Of a stretch of 64,000 nucleotides of DNA, positions 1-10,979 are shown in pieces. Location: contig BQMF02000101.1 of NCBI GenBank assembly GCA_027922465.2, positions 372,001 through 436,000 of the forward strand, written 5' to 3'. The notes under the pieces are model-generated. The model had not been told where the DNA came from. It saw nothing but the letters and a program-made list of their open reading frames with translations, and made no database searches. Position numbers and translations under genes: made by a program. Origin of the DNA: Turritopsis dohrnii (taxonomy: Eukaryota; Cnidaria; Hydrozoa; Anthoathecata; Oceaniidae). Position 1 is the first letter of the stretch; each line of letters begins with the position of its first letter.

Positions 1-2
1 TT

Positions 3-236
3 TACGCCCTGGAAATGGAAGAAAAGAGAACTATAGAGATTGCAACCGGAAATTCCAATGGCGAGCAGGTGGTTCAGTTATTTCACACGTGCGCATGGTA
101 TATGGTGGAACTAGACAAACCACGTGAGGTGTTTCGGTTGTGTGAGGCGGGTTTGAAATTTGATTCGACCCACAAAAGTTTAAGACAATTAAAAGAGAAA
201 ACACGGTCTCATGTGAACAAGTGCGTCATTCAGTGA
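3..236 (+). CDS. 3' end of an unidentified, possibly TPR-like protein
   Basis: Partial gene. The reading frame is open from the window edge to the TGA at 234-236, leaving about 77 C-terminal residues. The tail is helical and charged. The stretch with AGLKFDSTHKSLRQLKEK resembles the second helix and linker of a tetratricopeptide repeat, but one half-repeat is not enough to name a family. AATAAA-type polyadenylation signals lie at about 368 and 466, which supports a real gene end here. The ATG at 15 is internal and should not be taken as the start. I do not recognise the protein. Confidence 0.5.
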   Translation, partial: YALEMEEKRTIEIATGNSNGEQVVQLFHTCAWYMVELDKPREVFRLCEAGLKFDSTHKSLRQLKEKTRSHVNKCVIQ

Positions 237-1731
237 CAACCGTGGTGTTTTTTCAAGAAAACTATTTTTCACGTTTGAGCGTTAACTCATACTTGCTTGT
301 TTATCTCTTTCTTTCACTTTGTTTTTTTGAAGCATTTAAAGCGAATTTTTCCATTGTTCACCAGCATGAATAAACAAGACAGCTTCGATGATATCAAACA
401 GGGGGACATTGTCTCAATTTGTTAAGGCAATTCGATACGATATTTACAATACACAATTAGTACTGCAATAAAATATATTCATTGATAATCTTGTAAATAA
501 GAATTTATAAAAAAAAATTTTTTAACGAAATATCTTCCTAAATATACTTGTAGATAAATAATATGAGACTTTAAAAATCGTTTCTCTATCAAATTCCGGT
601 TTCCTTCCCGAAATTCCGATTAAAAATCTGGCCTGTGAATATAATCTAACCAATCTGTTTGAACTTAGTTCATCCTTTTCGACAAACAGTGCACCAATTT
701 ATAGAGTCCAATTTCCCCTCAAAAAGGTATGATTTTTTGTGCATCATTATCCGAGGTGATAAAAACTAGACCCATTCTCTAATACTTCCAACAGTAAATC
801 AATAAGTTATGTTGTTGCTGCCCTCCCCTCATTTCTATTCTTAAAATAATTATTACGTAGTTCATCATAAAACAAACGAAATTGACATTCAAAATGTAAA
901 CGAGATGATATGAATTTACCAACAGTTTTCTCATTGTTTGAACCTTGTTGAGCGTCTAGCCTAAGATGTAAGCGGTTGTTTCTTCTCTATTGAAAATCCA
1001 AGTTTAAAAGTAACTAGGACCGCCCAAAAACGTTTTTTCCCGATAGTCTGGTAAACACTAGACTATATTACGTTACAGTATTCACACATTAAGTTATGTG
1101 TCTCGTGAAGCTCCCTAACCCGTATAAGTCATATAGGATCAAATCCCAGTTTCCGTCAGCAAAGTGCCTTGACAAGTGTTCATCTCACTTAGAAGAATTT
1201 GTGTAGGTTTTTCCGTTAAATTATTTCAACTTGAAAGTTGCTGAGTCATGTCATTTATTATCCTACGCAAATAATTTTCTGCTTACCAGACATTTCAATT
1301 CATCAACATTGTAAACATTCTAACGTAACGAGCGTAACGAGCGTAACGACCTTAACGTGCTCTTTTGGGAAAGATGAATATTGTTATTGCGTTAAGTTTT
1401 ATTTTTAAGTTATTGTGTCATGGACGCCTACGTGGATGAAAAAATTAAATTTGACATTACTTCATTAGTAAAAGCTTAAAATAGAAACATCACGTAACCT
1501 TGTTTTTATTAAAAGCTTGGTCGGCAGAATACTTTCAACTCCCCCATATATACAAATAGTCTGTCCTGAGAGATTTCTTAGGTACCATTCCATTCCGTGA
1601 TATATAATGAATTTCTGATGTAGAAATTTACACATCACCATCATAAGCAGTAAGCTGTCGTTGATTTTCTGCTTGTATTCTCCAAAATCTCCAAAAAAAT
1701 GTCTTTCACATATTTAACTAAACATTATAAG

Positions 1732-1789
1732 ATTTCTTGCATGATCTCAAGCTGCTGATGATTTCTTGCATGATCTCAAACTGCTGATG
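1732..1789. repeat. Two direct copies of a 29-bp unit
   Basis: Two adjacent copies (1732-1760 and 1761-1789) of a unit containing TTGCATGATCTCAA and CTGCTGATG, with one base difference between them. No function is apparent. Confidence 0.8.
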
Positions 1790-1882
1790 AACTTTGAAAT
1801 AATCAGTTCAGAATTTTAAAACACTTTGATGTAACTGTCACAGAGAACCTTTTCAACTTGGTTTAACAACATCGTGGTAAAG

Positions 1883-1934
1883 CCTATCAACTTTGTATAT
1901 CAACTTTGTATATCAACTTTGCCTATCAACTTTT
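1883..1934. repeat. Four short copies of TATCAACTTTGTA
   Basis: About four copies of a roughly 13-bp unit (TATCAACTTTG plus TA or CC), the last diverged. This is a simple tandem repeat in non-coding sequence. Confidence 0.75.
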
Positions 1935-2860
1935 TATATCAGTCAAAATCCAAGTGAGTTGTCACAAATAATGATGTAGTTCAAAATCCTATTAAAAAAT
2001 AAAACTCGTGTTTTCAGAATATTTTCACAAAATGTTTTATCCGCTTCTTTTCAGAATTGTGTTCAGAACGTACACTTATATCCTAACACTCTTTTATAAT
2101 TTCATAACCAGTCCTCCGCTTACAACACAGCTTCTGCATTTTAAGTTAAGATTTTATATCTTTTTTTGCATTTTGGTCAAAAAGAAAGCCATGAGTAGGA
2201 GCAAGTATTTTGACCTCCAATCTTGCAACGTGAAATTTCTTCAACATCACTTTATTTAAAAGCATGGTTTGTTTTTTTATCGCTCTCTTAAAAAGAAAAG
2301 GATCGTTTTTCTTTCATGACTTACATTTTAAGTTGTTCGTCGGAAGCCATCTTGTATTACGTATTCACAACATCACAAACTTTTGATTTCATTGTTAGAT
2401 CAGCTTTTATTTCAAGTTTTTCTTCTTTCTTTGACTTTTAAGAGAATACAATGACTGAATTTGGAGATTTCATTTACATGCACAATCATAAAGTTTCAAT
2501 TCTTCGAAAGAGGAATATTCATAGGTTTTTGGTAAGTTTATGGAGGCTTTTTTCCCGAATAAGAATTTGTACAGCTTTATGTATGTAAACAAACACTTAA
2601 CAAAGAGTACAGCCATTTTGAACTTTATCGAGCAGTTCTTCGATTTTATTCCCAATAAAAAAGAAAATCAGTACGGATGTTTTTTTATCTTCTGATTGTA
2701 TCGGAAAAAATAATTTATTTATAAGATTGAAAGAAAAGTTATTTTGTTAAATTCACGCTAAAACGACAGGTGAGGGACAGAAATGAATGAACAAAAAACA
2801 ACAAACAGTGATTTACTGCCAAATCTGCTTGCTGGATAGTTTTACAAACACATCGCTTAC

Positions 2861-3797
2861 ATGGAACACATAGTGCTTTATCTGAAATCCCCGGTTTTAG
2901 TCCTTGCACTGTTGATGCAACTACCCATTATATACCAGCTCCTTCTTAAGAAGACTATGAGAAGGGTGAAATCTAATAGATTACTGGCGAATGTATCGTT
3001 TGCACATATCAATATCATAACATTGCTCATGATAGAGGCTGATACATGGATCATGATTGCTGGCTTTAATGTTCTAAACACCAGTCTTTTGTCTTTAAGC
3101 ATTGAACGTTACATTTTCCTTAGACAAGGGACATGGGGAGGAAGCAGCTTGAAACGAACGCATTCGAAAGTTGTAAATTTCACCATGATGGCTGCAGGTT
3201 GGATGTTTGGTGGGATGGTACTCGTGTACATATCAGTTAGCAACTACTTCAAGCAACTTTGTGGCAGGACATTGCTGATATGTGTTCTGTGCGCCAGCAT
3301 GCTTGTCATGCTTGCGATGGTTTTATTAAATCTCATAATTCTTAAAGTATTTAGAAACACATTCACAAACATCTTATCAGGTATGGTGGTCTTGATTATT
3401 TTCCAGACCTTTTGAGTACTTTTCTGGGAAATATTAAATTCTATGTTCCACTCACAAAATCTTGTTTTTAGAAGAACTCGAATGGAGAAAATGCCTGCAA
3501 AATTCAAGAAATTCTCAACTACAGTCAACGATACTTTCTTCACGTCAAATGGGACAGTATCCGACTTGCTTATTTTCTGTGATATTGCATACCGTTCTTT
3601 GGATGCCATGGTTACTGTACAATACACTTTTTTACTTGTTCGATGTTCGTGTTTCAGCTTGGATGAGAATATCCACGGACATGTTGGTAAATTTGAATTC
3701 AGTTCTTTATGTGGTTGTTGTTTTTTGCTTCCATAAAACACTGAGAAAAGTAGCAAGGATGGCACTGCCCTCGTGTCATGTGGAATGCTTGCTTTAA
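2861..3797 (+). CDS. Class A (rhodopsin-like) G-protein-coupled receptor, two exons
   Basis: Predicted seven-helix receptor at the plasma membrane; ligand unknown. Exons are 2861-3380 and 3472-3797. The 91-bp intron has CAG|GTATGG and TTTTTAG|AA borders, and the phase-1 junction keeps the frame, giving 281 residues. Helix 2 carries LANVSFAH, like the usual LNLSFAD. Helix 3 ends in SLSIERY, the DRY-box position. Helix 4 has a central Trp. Helix 6 has LWMPW. Helix 7 has NLNSVLY, a variant of NPxxY, followed by a basic FHKTLRK helix 8. The N terminus before helix 1 is very short, and an in-frame stop lies upstream of the ATG. Without the intron the first ORF stops at 3415 and loses helices 6-7. 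The variant NPxxY and small size suggest a lineage-specific orphan receptor. Confidence 0.78.
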
Positions 3798-5199
3798 ACT
3801 TTCATACCAAATATATTCAACGATGATGGTATTTTGGATAATCAAACTTCACACAAGAATGCTTATTTGTGATGGCGAACCTACAAAAAGATAAAGAAAA
3901 AAAATATTCCAAGAAGATAGAAAATATATTCCAAGAACTACTTGCTTGTTAACAAATTTCAATTTCAATTTTGTATTTCACTCAGAAACTTTTGTACTAC
4001 ATCCAGAAAATCATATTTTGAGTAGTTTTCTTCACTTAATTTCGTCCATTCTAGAACAATGGTAAAAATGAGATGAAATCTCCCAACAAATTAATAGTCG
4101 ATGCGAAGTTGACAGAGAAGCATACAAAGTATTAAGAAATAGAGGAAATATTCTTATACGTAAAGCAACCTCAGACAGACTATAATAAAAACTTTAAATA
4201 TAAAATAGTGGATAGTGAGAATATAATTTTGTTAAAAGGAAGAAACTACCGTATTTCCTCTAATAAATGCCTCCCTCTGATAAACGCCTCCGTCTGATAA
4301 ACGCCGCACTTATGGCCAAATATTTGTAATAAACGCCGCCCTCTGATAAACACCGCATCCTGAAATGGGTGTTTACTAGAAAACAGGCAAAACAAGAAAT
4401 AGTTTAATTGTCAAATTGTTTTACTTGTTTTAAATCAACAAATTCTTCCACATTCGCATGGACACTAATTGATGTGTAATTAATTGATGTGTACTTAGTT
4501 GCACAAGAAGTTCTATTGGTAAATGCCCCACTAAAGCGTCCCTGTCTGACATACTCTTGTACATTCTAATCACCTACAAAAGGACTTTCCCTGTTCGACT
4601 GCTTTATTGCGATAAGCAGCGGAAGCATTGAATGAAGATCACTCTTCTTTCAAATTTTCGAGTCTCGTAATAAACGCCGCACCCAAAAATTTATCTGTTT
4701 GATTTTCTTTCAATCAATCTAGTTTATCTTGCTTACTTTTGCTATTTCCTAAAAACAATATTTTCAATATTTCATCTCCATCATATTTCAAACTAATAAA
4801 CGCCTTTAAACACTCGTTTAAAAGCGGAAAATTTGATTTGATACAAAACAGCGCGTCCTACACGTTTGTTTTGGTTGTCACCGTAGAAACATCACAACAG
4901 ATTTTTAATCGGCATACCTACCCTCCATCATGTCGAGTGACAGTGCATTATACACGTGCTCCAATCGACTGGTATAATACCTTTCATTTCATTGCGTGGA
5001 CCAACTTTCAACCATGTACACAGGACTAATATTTTGAGTGCAACCATTCTTTGTATAACAAATAGGAATGGCTTGAAATTTCGTCATAAGCAAAATACAA
5101 TCTCACGAACAGAACTCAGCAGGTGCACAAGGTGGAGTTGAATCAAGTTCTTCCTTCACAAACACTGTAAAGACTATTCACGAATCTCGACTGAGAACT
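3798..5199. other. Intergenic with an ATAAACGCC-rich repeat
   Basis: No gene seen. 4250-4370 holds several close copies of TAATAAACGCC or CTGATAAACGCC, beginning with ACCGTATTTCCTCTAATAAA. A further copy lies at 4668-4690 and a related block at 41607-41665. This looks like one end of a dispersed mobile element, but I could not find a matching opposite end. Confidence 0.5.
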
Positions 5200-5267
5200 A
5201 AGTCTTGAGTGTTTTAGGGAGCTTTGGCGATTATCATCTAATAAGCTCCCTAAAACACTCAAGACTT
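5200..5267. repeat. Perfect 25-bp inverted repeat (hairpin) at the LINE 5' junction
   Basis: The arm 5200-5224 is the exact reverse complement of 5243-5267, with an 18-bp loop. The right arm runs straight into the open reverse-transcriptase frame, so the hairpin sits at or near the 5' truncation point of the LINE. Confidence 0.9.
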
Positions 5268-6751
5268 TCGATTATAGTTACATCAGTAAAATCTTTGTTT
5301 TAAAAGAATTAAAGTCTTTAAAGCGGCACAAGGCAACAGGATTTGACGACTTACCTGCAAATTTGATAAAGGATGGCGCAGAAGAAATTGCTGGGCCGCT
5401 AACATACATTATAATCCTTTCTTTGAAATCTGGTGTTGTCCCTAGTGATTGGAAGACAGCTTTGATAAAACCTTTGCATAAGTCTGGTGATAAGGACAGT
5501 GCTGATAATTACAGACCAATTTCTATCTTGCCTGTTATATCTAAAATCCTTGAAAAGGCCGTACATGGGCAATTAATCGACTACCTGGAAACAAACGATT
5601 TACTCAACGACAAACAGTTTGGATATCGCAAAGGGAGATCAACCGAGCTCGCTACAACGTTGCTTCTCGACAATGTAAAAAAAGCCGGTGATAAAGGAAA
5701 GTTAACTGGTGCTGTTTTTATTGATTTATCGAAGGCATTTGATACCTTAGGCCATGCTACTATCCTGACGAAACTTCAAAGTTACGGTATCAAAGACGTC
5801 ACTCTGGAATAGTTTTCTGATTATTTATTTGGACGAACGCAAGACGTATGCATGGACAGCAAGTTATCAGAACGCTTCCCTGTAAATTGTGGTGTCCCCC
5901 AGGGGTTAATTCTGGGGCCTCTCCTCTTTTTAATTTTCTTTAATGATTTTCCGGATATTTTAAAACATGCAAGTGCAGTTCAATTTGCTGACGACACGGT
6001 GATCTATGTTTCAAGCAGTGATATTTGTGAAATTGAAAGATGGCTAAATGACGATTTAAAACGTGTCTCAATGTACCTCAGGACCAATGAACTTGTCATC
6101 AACTTAAAAATTGGGAAGACCGAATGCATGTTATTTGGAACGGCGAAACGACTAAATAAAGTGTCAAAACCACTTGAATTGTTTTACGATCATCTTCAAA
6201 TTCCAGTCACTACTTCGTATAAATACCTTGGTACATTACTTGATCCACCTCTGACATTAAACAGTCAGTTCGATAAAATGTACAAGAGTGCGTCATCAAA
6301 ATTAAAATTGCTGTCGAAATTGAAGTATTACCTTACTGAGGAAGCAACAAAGAGTGTTTTCCGATCTATTACACAACCTGGTATGCGATACAACAGTCTC
6401 TGTTACTTGTGCTTATCAAAAACCCAGATGGAAAAGCTAAAATCGTTCGATCTACGAGTTAAATCTTTGACAGGTCTGGATGTAAATTCAGCCAACTTAT
6501 TTTACAGACACGCAGTCAAGTTGGTTAAAAAATGCGTCGACGGAACTGTATGTTCAAATTTTAAAGAGTATTTTAATTTTAATATACATACGAAAGAAAC
6601 AAGGAATCAAAATTGCTTCCTACAGGTTCCTAGGGTGAAACTTGAGTTCGCTAAGTCGGCTTTCTTTTTCCAGGGAGTTAGACTTTTTAACTCCTTACCA
6701 GTGGAAATACGGCAGAGTGGACCTGATTTTACTAGGAAATTGAATTTATGA
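5267..6751 (+). pseudogene. LINE reverse transcriptase with one in-frame stop
   Basis: The frame is open from 5267 to 6751 except for a TAG at 5810-5812, where this family usually has Trp. Upstream it encodes the fingers and palm start (KATGFD, NYRPISILPVISK, DLSKAFDT). Downstream it encodes GVPQG, the catalytic FADDT at about 5988-6002, and the thumb. The C terminus NSLPVEIR is typical of CR1-type ORF2, and the frame probably shifts near 6750. A single stop and otherwise intact motifs indicate a young, inactive copy. Confidence 0.88.
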
Positions 6752-7055
6752 GTTTGAATAGATGTTGTTTTTTTTTTGTTTTTTTTTTTAACCATTAAAT
6801 AGTGCGGACTCTTTGCTTGACCTTTGCTTGTGTATTTCTCATGTGCTCTTTTACTTTTTTCTTTCTTCTGTGTACGCAGCTTTCCTTTTGTGCTCTCTGC
6901 TTATCCAGCCACTTGTTTTTATCTTTATTTAATTTATTGTATATATTTACTAATTTTTAGATTGTATATTTTAAATTGTGTGATTATTTATACACAGGAC
7001 GTATGTTAATAGCAGTCTTTATGACTGAAATACTTTATCCTGTATAAACATTCAG

Positions 7056-7205
<150 letters not shown>

Positions 7206-7291
7206 GATTGTCCTTGTTGAAATGTCTGAAATTGAGTTAGGGTCACGTGCAAAATATTTTGAAAGAACATCAGATCATGACGTTTATTAGT

Positions 7292-7375
7292 CATAGATAC
7301 GATTGATAGTCGATTGTTTCATAGATACGATTGATAGTCAATTGTTTCATAGATACGATTGATAGTCAATTGTTT
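7292..7375. repeat. Three tandem copies of a 28-bp unit
   Basis: Copies at 7292-7319, 7320-7347 and 7348-7375 of a unit beginning CATAGATACGATTGATAGTC. Copy 1 differs at one base. Confidence 0.95.
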
Positions 7376-8215
7376 GAGAACAAAAAAACTTCAAATAACT
7401 TTGGATTAACCAGCTTAAGATGTGAATAAAGTGAATTGAAATTCATTTAGAAATCCACAGCAAGCCGAGAGGAAGATGTTTTACACAAGCCATAACACAA
7501 GTACCCAGAGTTTTGTGTGAACAACAGGCGTTTTGTGGAAACAAGAGGTTAATGACATCATTAATCATTAATTAATGAGGAAAATAACTGGACAAGGAAA
7601 AAACTTAAGCATAACAAAACATAAAAGAATGACGGTTGTTCTAATGACAAATTATTTTCATAAACAAGGAGTAGCGAGATGAAAACATTATGACACAAAA
7701 TTTAATGATTCATGACGGCATAAAAATGAAATCTTGATGAGAATGACGCGTAATGCTCAGTTGAACACACGCACTTGTGTCAGCCTCTCTTCGAAACAGC
7801 AGCTTTCAGGTTTTTATAAAAGTCAAGAAAGAACAGGAACGTCACTGTCGGTAACTTGATATAGCTTTTACAGGAAGAATGGGTCTATCAAATTTCATCA
7901 TGTAGAAAATCGATCCAGTGGACAAAAAGGATGGCATATTTGTGTTTATATCAATGATCCTTTTCCGAGGTTAAAACGTCACTACAATTTGCGTTGAAAA
8001 CTCCCTTCATGTGGGAAAGTGTCGTTAAAAGAAAATTGCTATATGGACTATATACAGTCATAATAACATTTTTCTTTTATCAATTTGCACGTTTTGTCTG
8101 CAAGTGAATGGAAATTACTGACCGTCTGACATTAAGCAGGAATTTTCTCAGGTTTGAGTACTAAGTTTGTTTTTCTTGAACTTATACTTTTCAAATAATT
8201 ATAATTCGGTATCTG

Positions 8216-8299
8216 GACATTTCCCCGACTACCAATAATAAGGTTAGGGTTAGGGTTACGGTTGGGAGTTATTGGTCGTCAGTAAATGGCAGAAATGTC
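8216..8299. mobile_element. Small palindromic MITE with a TTAGGG-like core
   Basis: The left end GACATTTCCCCGACTACCAATAA is mirrored, with mismatches, by TTATTGGTCGTC...AAATGTC on the right. The centre is GGTTAGGGTTAGGGTTA, nearly three telomeric hexamers. The inverted ends argue for a small foldback element rather than a chromosome-healing scar. Confidence 0.6.
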
Positions 8300-8327
8300 G
8301 TAGAACCTTGTAATTCATATAACATTA

Positions 8328-8389
8328 AACCGAGTGGTATCTTTGTGAAAACGTTTTTAACCGAGTGGTATCTTTGTGAAAACATTTGT
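8328..8389. repeat. Two direct copies of a 31-bp unit
   Basis: AACCGAGTGGTATCTTTGTG followed by AAAAC occurs at 8328 and 8359, back to back. Confidence 0.85.
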
Positions 8390-8690
8390 ACTGCTATCAG
8401 TTTACAAAGAGCTTCGATATGACAGTTAGGAATGAACGTGTCAGCTTACCATTTCTTGTATTCGGTTGACACAATATGAAGGAATATTATGTAACATTGC
8501 AGCTTAGCTGATTAACAGCGTTCAAAGCCTTTTTTATTAACACAGTCTAGCTATGTTTAAGTCTGAACTGTGCGAGGAATTGTAAACTGCGAAGGAGAGC
8601 ACGAATCTTAAAAATTATCATACAAGATTTTAATAAACCTTTATTGTTGTAGCTAGATTAAATCAAATAGAAAGGAATACTCTAATTGAG

Positions 8691-10433
8691 ATGCAAGAAG
8701 CAATGGATGCAGAACTGAACGCAAGAACGATTGTTCTCTGTGAAAACTTTTGGCAATGGAGACTCGAGAGTTTTCCGGAATTTGCGACGATGGTTGGCGT
8801 GCATAAGTTTGATGATCAACTGAACGATCTTAGCATGGATGGTATCGCAAGAAGAAAAAACGAAGCGTATGAATATTTGGAAGAAGTTTCAACTTTAACG
8901 AAAGACTATATGCAACATGGTTTGTCCATACCTTCCAATGTCGAACTTTTGGCGTTGCAGTTGGAAGTGTTTATTACTGGCCACCAACACAAAGCCTTTC
9001 TCTGCCCGCTGAATCGATCGGACGGACCTCATTTGAATATAATCAGAATTATGGAGAATATGAAAACAAACACTATCGATGATTTTCGAAAACTTTTGGC
9101 TCGTTTATTAAAACTAGAAGTTCAAGTAGAGCAGATTATCAGCCTGATGAAAGAAGGCATTCGATATAAAATCACATTGCACGAACATTCTATATCAGTC
9201 GTTCCTGCCCAGTTGAACCTGATAGTGAATGAATCCTTCCAAAAATCCCCACTAGCTAAATATTTCCAAACTCAACCAGAATTTATGAATGAAGAAGATT
9301 GGAGTGTTATTGTGAAAAGCGCCAAAAATGTTATTGGCGCACATGTTATACCAGCTTTCTCGCGATTGGCTGAATTCATATCTGAGCACTATATGCAGCA
9401 TACTCGTCCAAACATCGGCGTCACGACCATACCGAAAGGTAAAACATTTTACGAAGCTTGTCTGAGTTACCACACTTCCACTGATCTCACACCAGAAGAA
9501 ATTCACAACATCGGACTAAAGGAAGTTCAAAGAATTTACCAGCGAATGCAAGACCTGAAAAATCAGATGAAATTTGTTGGTACAATAAACGATCTTCGAA
9601 ATCACTTACACAATGATCATTACAAATCTGAAGAAGAAATTTTAGGCCAGTATGCCCTGATGTGCAATCGCATTTGGAAAGAACTTCCAAAGATGTTTAT
9701 GACACTACCAAAAGAAAATTGCCTATTAAAACCCGTTCCGAAGGTTGAACAGAAGGTCTCGCCCACAGCATATTACAAAGAAGGCGACGAAAATCGAGCG
9801 GGCGTGTTTTACATTAATACGTCAAATTTGCATGAAAGGAAGAGGTTTGCAACGCTTGCATTGTGTCTGCACGAGGGCGTGCCAGGTCACCACTTACAAA
9901 GTGAAGTTTTTTTGCGCAAGAAATCAAACGCTAAATTCCGGCGCTTTATCGAAGGTGGCGGTTATCAATTAATACCAGGAAGGTTTCCGTTGTATACGGC
10001 ATATATGGAGGGCTGGGGACTGTATGCAGAGTTTTTAGGTGAAGAAATGAACCTGTACAGTCAAACAGAACTGTTTGGTAGATTATGCAGTGAAATGCTA
10101 CGAGCAACGCGATTGGTTGTTGATACTGGTTTACACGCATTCAATTGGTCGAAAGCCACAGCCGTCGACTACCTTGTCAAATATGTTGGTGTTTCTACAT
10201 CGAAAGCATCTTCTGAAGTGGATAGATATATCACATGGCCAGCACAGGCATGTTCTTATAAAATTGGAGAATTGAAAATTTTGGAATTAAGAAGTGAGGC
10301 GAAAAAAGCTTTAGGAGATTTGTTCGATTTGCGTGAATTTCACGATGTTGTATTGCGGCATGGCGCCATTCCATTGAACATTCTGGACCGAAATGTGCAA
10401 GAGTATATAAAATCTAAAACAAATTCAGATTAA
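8691..10433 (+). CDS. DUF885 family putative metallopeptidase
   Basis: A single-exon 580-residue protein, the usual length of DUF885 (PF05960) proteins. They are widespread in bacteria and invertebrates and thought to be zinc peptidases, but substrates are unknown. The family signature HEGVPGHHLQ is at about residues 394-403, followed about 45 residues later by MEGWGLYAEF, which would supply a further acidic ligand. No signal peptide or membrane segment is evident, so a cytosolic location is likely. The frame is open upstream of the ATG to about 8645, and a TTGTAG acceptor lies at 8652, so a 5' UTR intron or a trans-spliced leader is possible. The gene converges on the minus-strand glycosyltransferase-like gene. 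Confidence 0.85.
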   Translation: MQEAMDAELNARTIVLCENFWQWRLESFPEFATMVGVHKFDDQLNDLSMDGIARRKNEAYEYLEEVSTLTKDYMQHGLSIPSNVELLALQLEVFITGHQHKAFLCPLNRSDGPHLNIIRIMENMKTNTIDDFRKLLARLLKLEVQVEQIISLMKEGIRYKITLHEHSISVVPAQLNLIVNESFQKSPLAKYFQTQPEFMNEEDWSVIVKSAKNVIGAHVIPAFSRLAEFISEHYMQHTRPNIGVTTIPKGKTFYEACLSYHTSTDLTPEEIHNIGLKEVQRIYQRMQDLKNQMKFVGTINDLRNHLHNDHYKSEEEILGQYALMCNRIWKELPKMFMTLPKENCLLKPVPKVEQKVSPTAYYKEGDENRAGVFYINTSNLHERKRFATLALCLHEGVPGHHLQSEVFLRKKSNAKFRRFIEGGGYQLIPGRFPLYTAYMEGWGLYAEFLGEEMNLYSQTELFGRLCSEMLRATRLVVDTGLHAFNWSKATAVDYLVKYVGVSTSKASSEVDRYITWPAQACSYKIGELKILELRSEAKKALGDLFDLREFHDVVLRHGAIPLNILDRNVQEYIKSKTNSD

Positions 10434-10926
10434 GCATTTTTATTATCCACCATTTTTTTATTACAGAAGTGTTAAACAACTTCTTCATTTTATTTACTGC
10501 TTCGTTTTAAGGAGTATTGACGTCACAAAAATTTAAAATATGACGTAATCTCCAAATTTACTTCGACGCGACTATGAAAATCAATTTTGAAGGAAGTGAT
10601 ACCAGGAGATTTCATACCCTTAAAGACACTTCATACAAGCACTAACTTCATTAGGTCAGGACGCATTCTCATTAAATTCTTGCACAATTTTGTCTGTAAA
10701 TATTGAAATGTTATTATGCACATGGTAATTCCAAGATAAGTTTCTGTGAAATATTTTTATACTTTTGTTCTATAAGTTCATTCACGTGGTTGTTCGTAAA
10801 ACTCTGCAGCTTTATTTTGTAAGAAAAATAATTTTCACAGCAACGTATTCGTATTAATCATGCGTTTTCGAGTGTTTTCAACATGATAGCTAATATAGTT
10901 GAGATGGTTATCATCCAGCAGTCAAT
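10434..10926. other. Short convergent intergenic region
   Basis: The 3' flanks of the DUF885 gene (+) and the GT-like gene (-). No further gene seen. Confidence 0.5.
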
Positions 10927-10979
10927 CAACTCGACATCTTTCAACTCGACATCTTTCAACTCGACAACTTTCAACATCT
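10927..10979. repeat. 15-bp tandem repeat, about 3.5 copies
   Basis: CAACTCGACATCTTT is repeated at 10927, 10942 and 10957, then a partial copy. It overlaps the stop codon and 3' UTR of the minus-strand GT-like gene. Confidence 0.9.

Larger units (their letters stand above)
240..2860. other. Intergenic, no gene seen
   Basis: AT-rich sequence with only short chance ORFs. It contains two small direct-repeat clusters, listed separately, and a short run of CGTAACGAG copies near 1325-1350. No RNA gene or exon chain is visible. Confidence 0.5.
7376..8690. other. Intergenic upstream of the DUF885 gene
   Basis: No gene seen. It contains a telomere-like palindromic element (8216-8299) and a 31-bp direct repeat (8328-8389), both listed. 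A splice-acceptor-like TTATTGTTGTAG ends at 8652, 38 bp before the DUF885 ATG. Confidence 0.5.

Noticed and set aside
3244..3765. 173-codon minus-strand ORF opposite the GPCR
   Set aside because: It spans the GPCR intron and both exons in antisense and shows no domain; the plus-strand model has GPCR motifs and valid splice sites.
8240..8260. True telomere or chromosome-fusion site
   Set aside because: Fewer than three TTAGGG units and enclosed by inverted repeats, so a small element is the better explanation.
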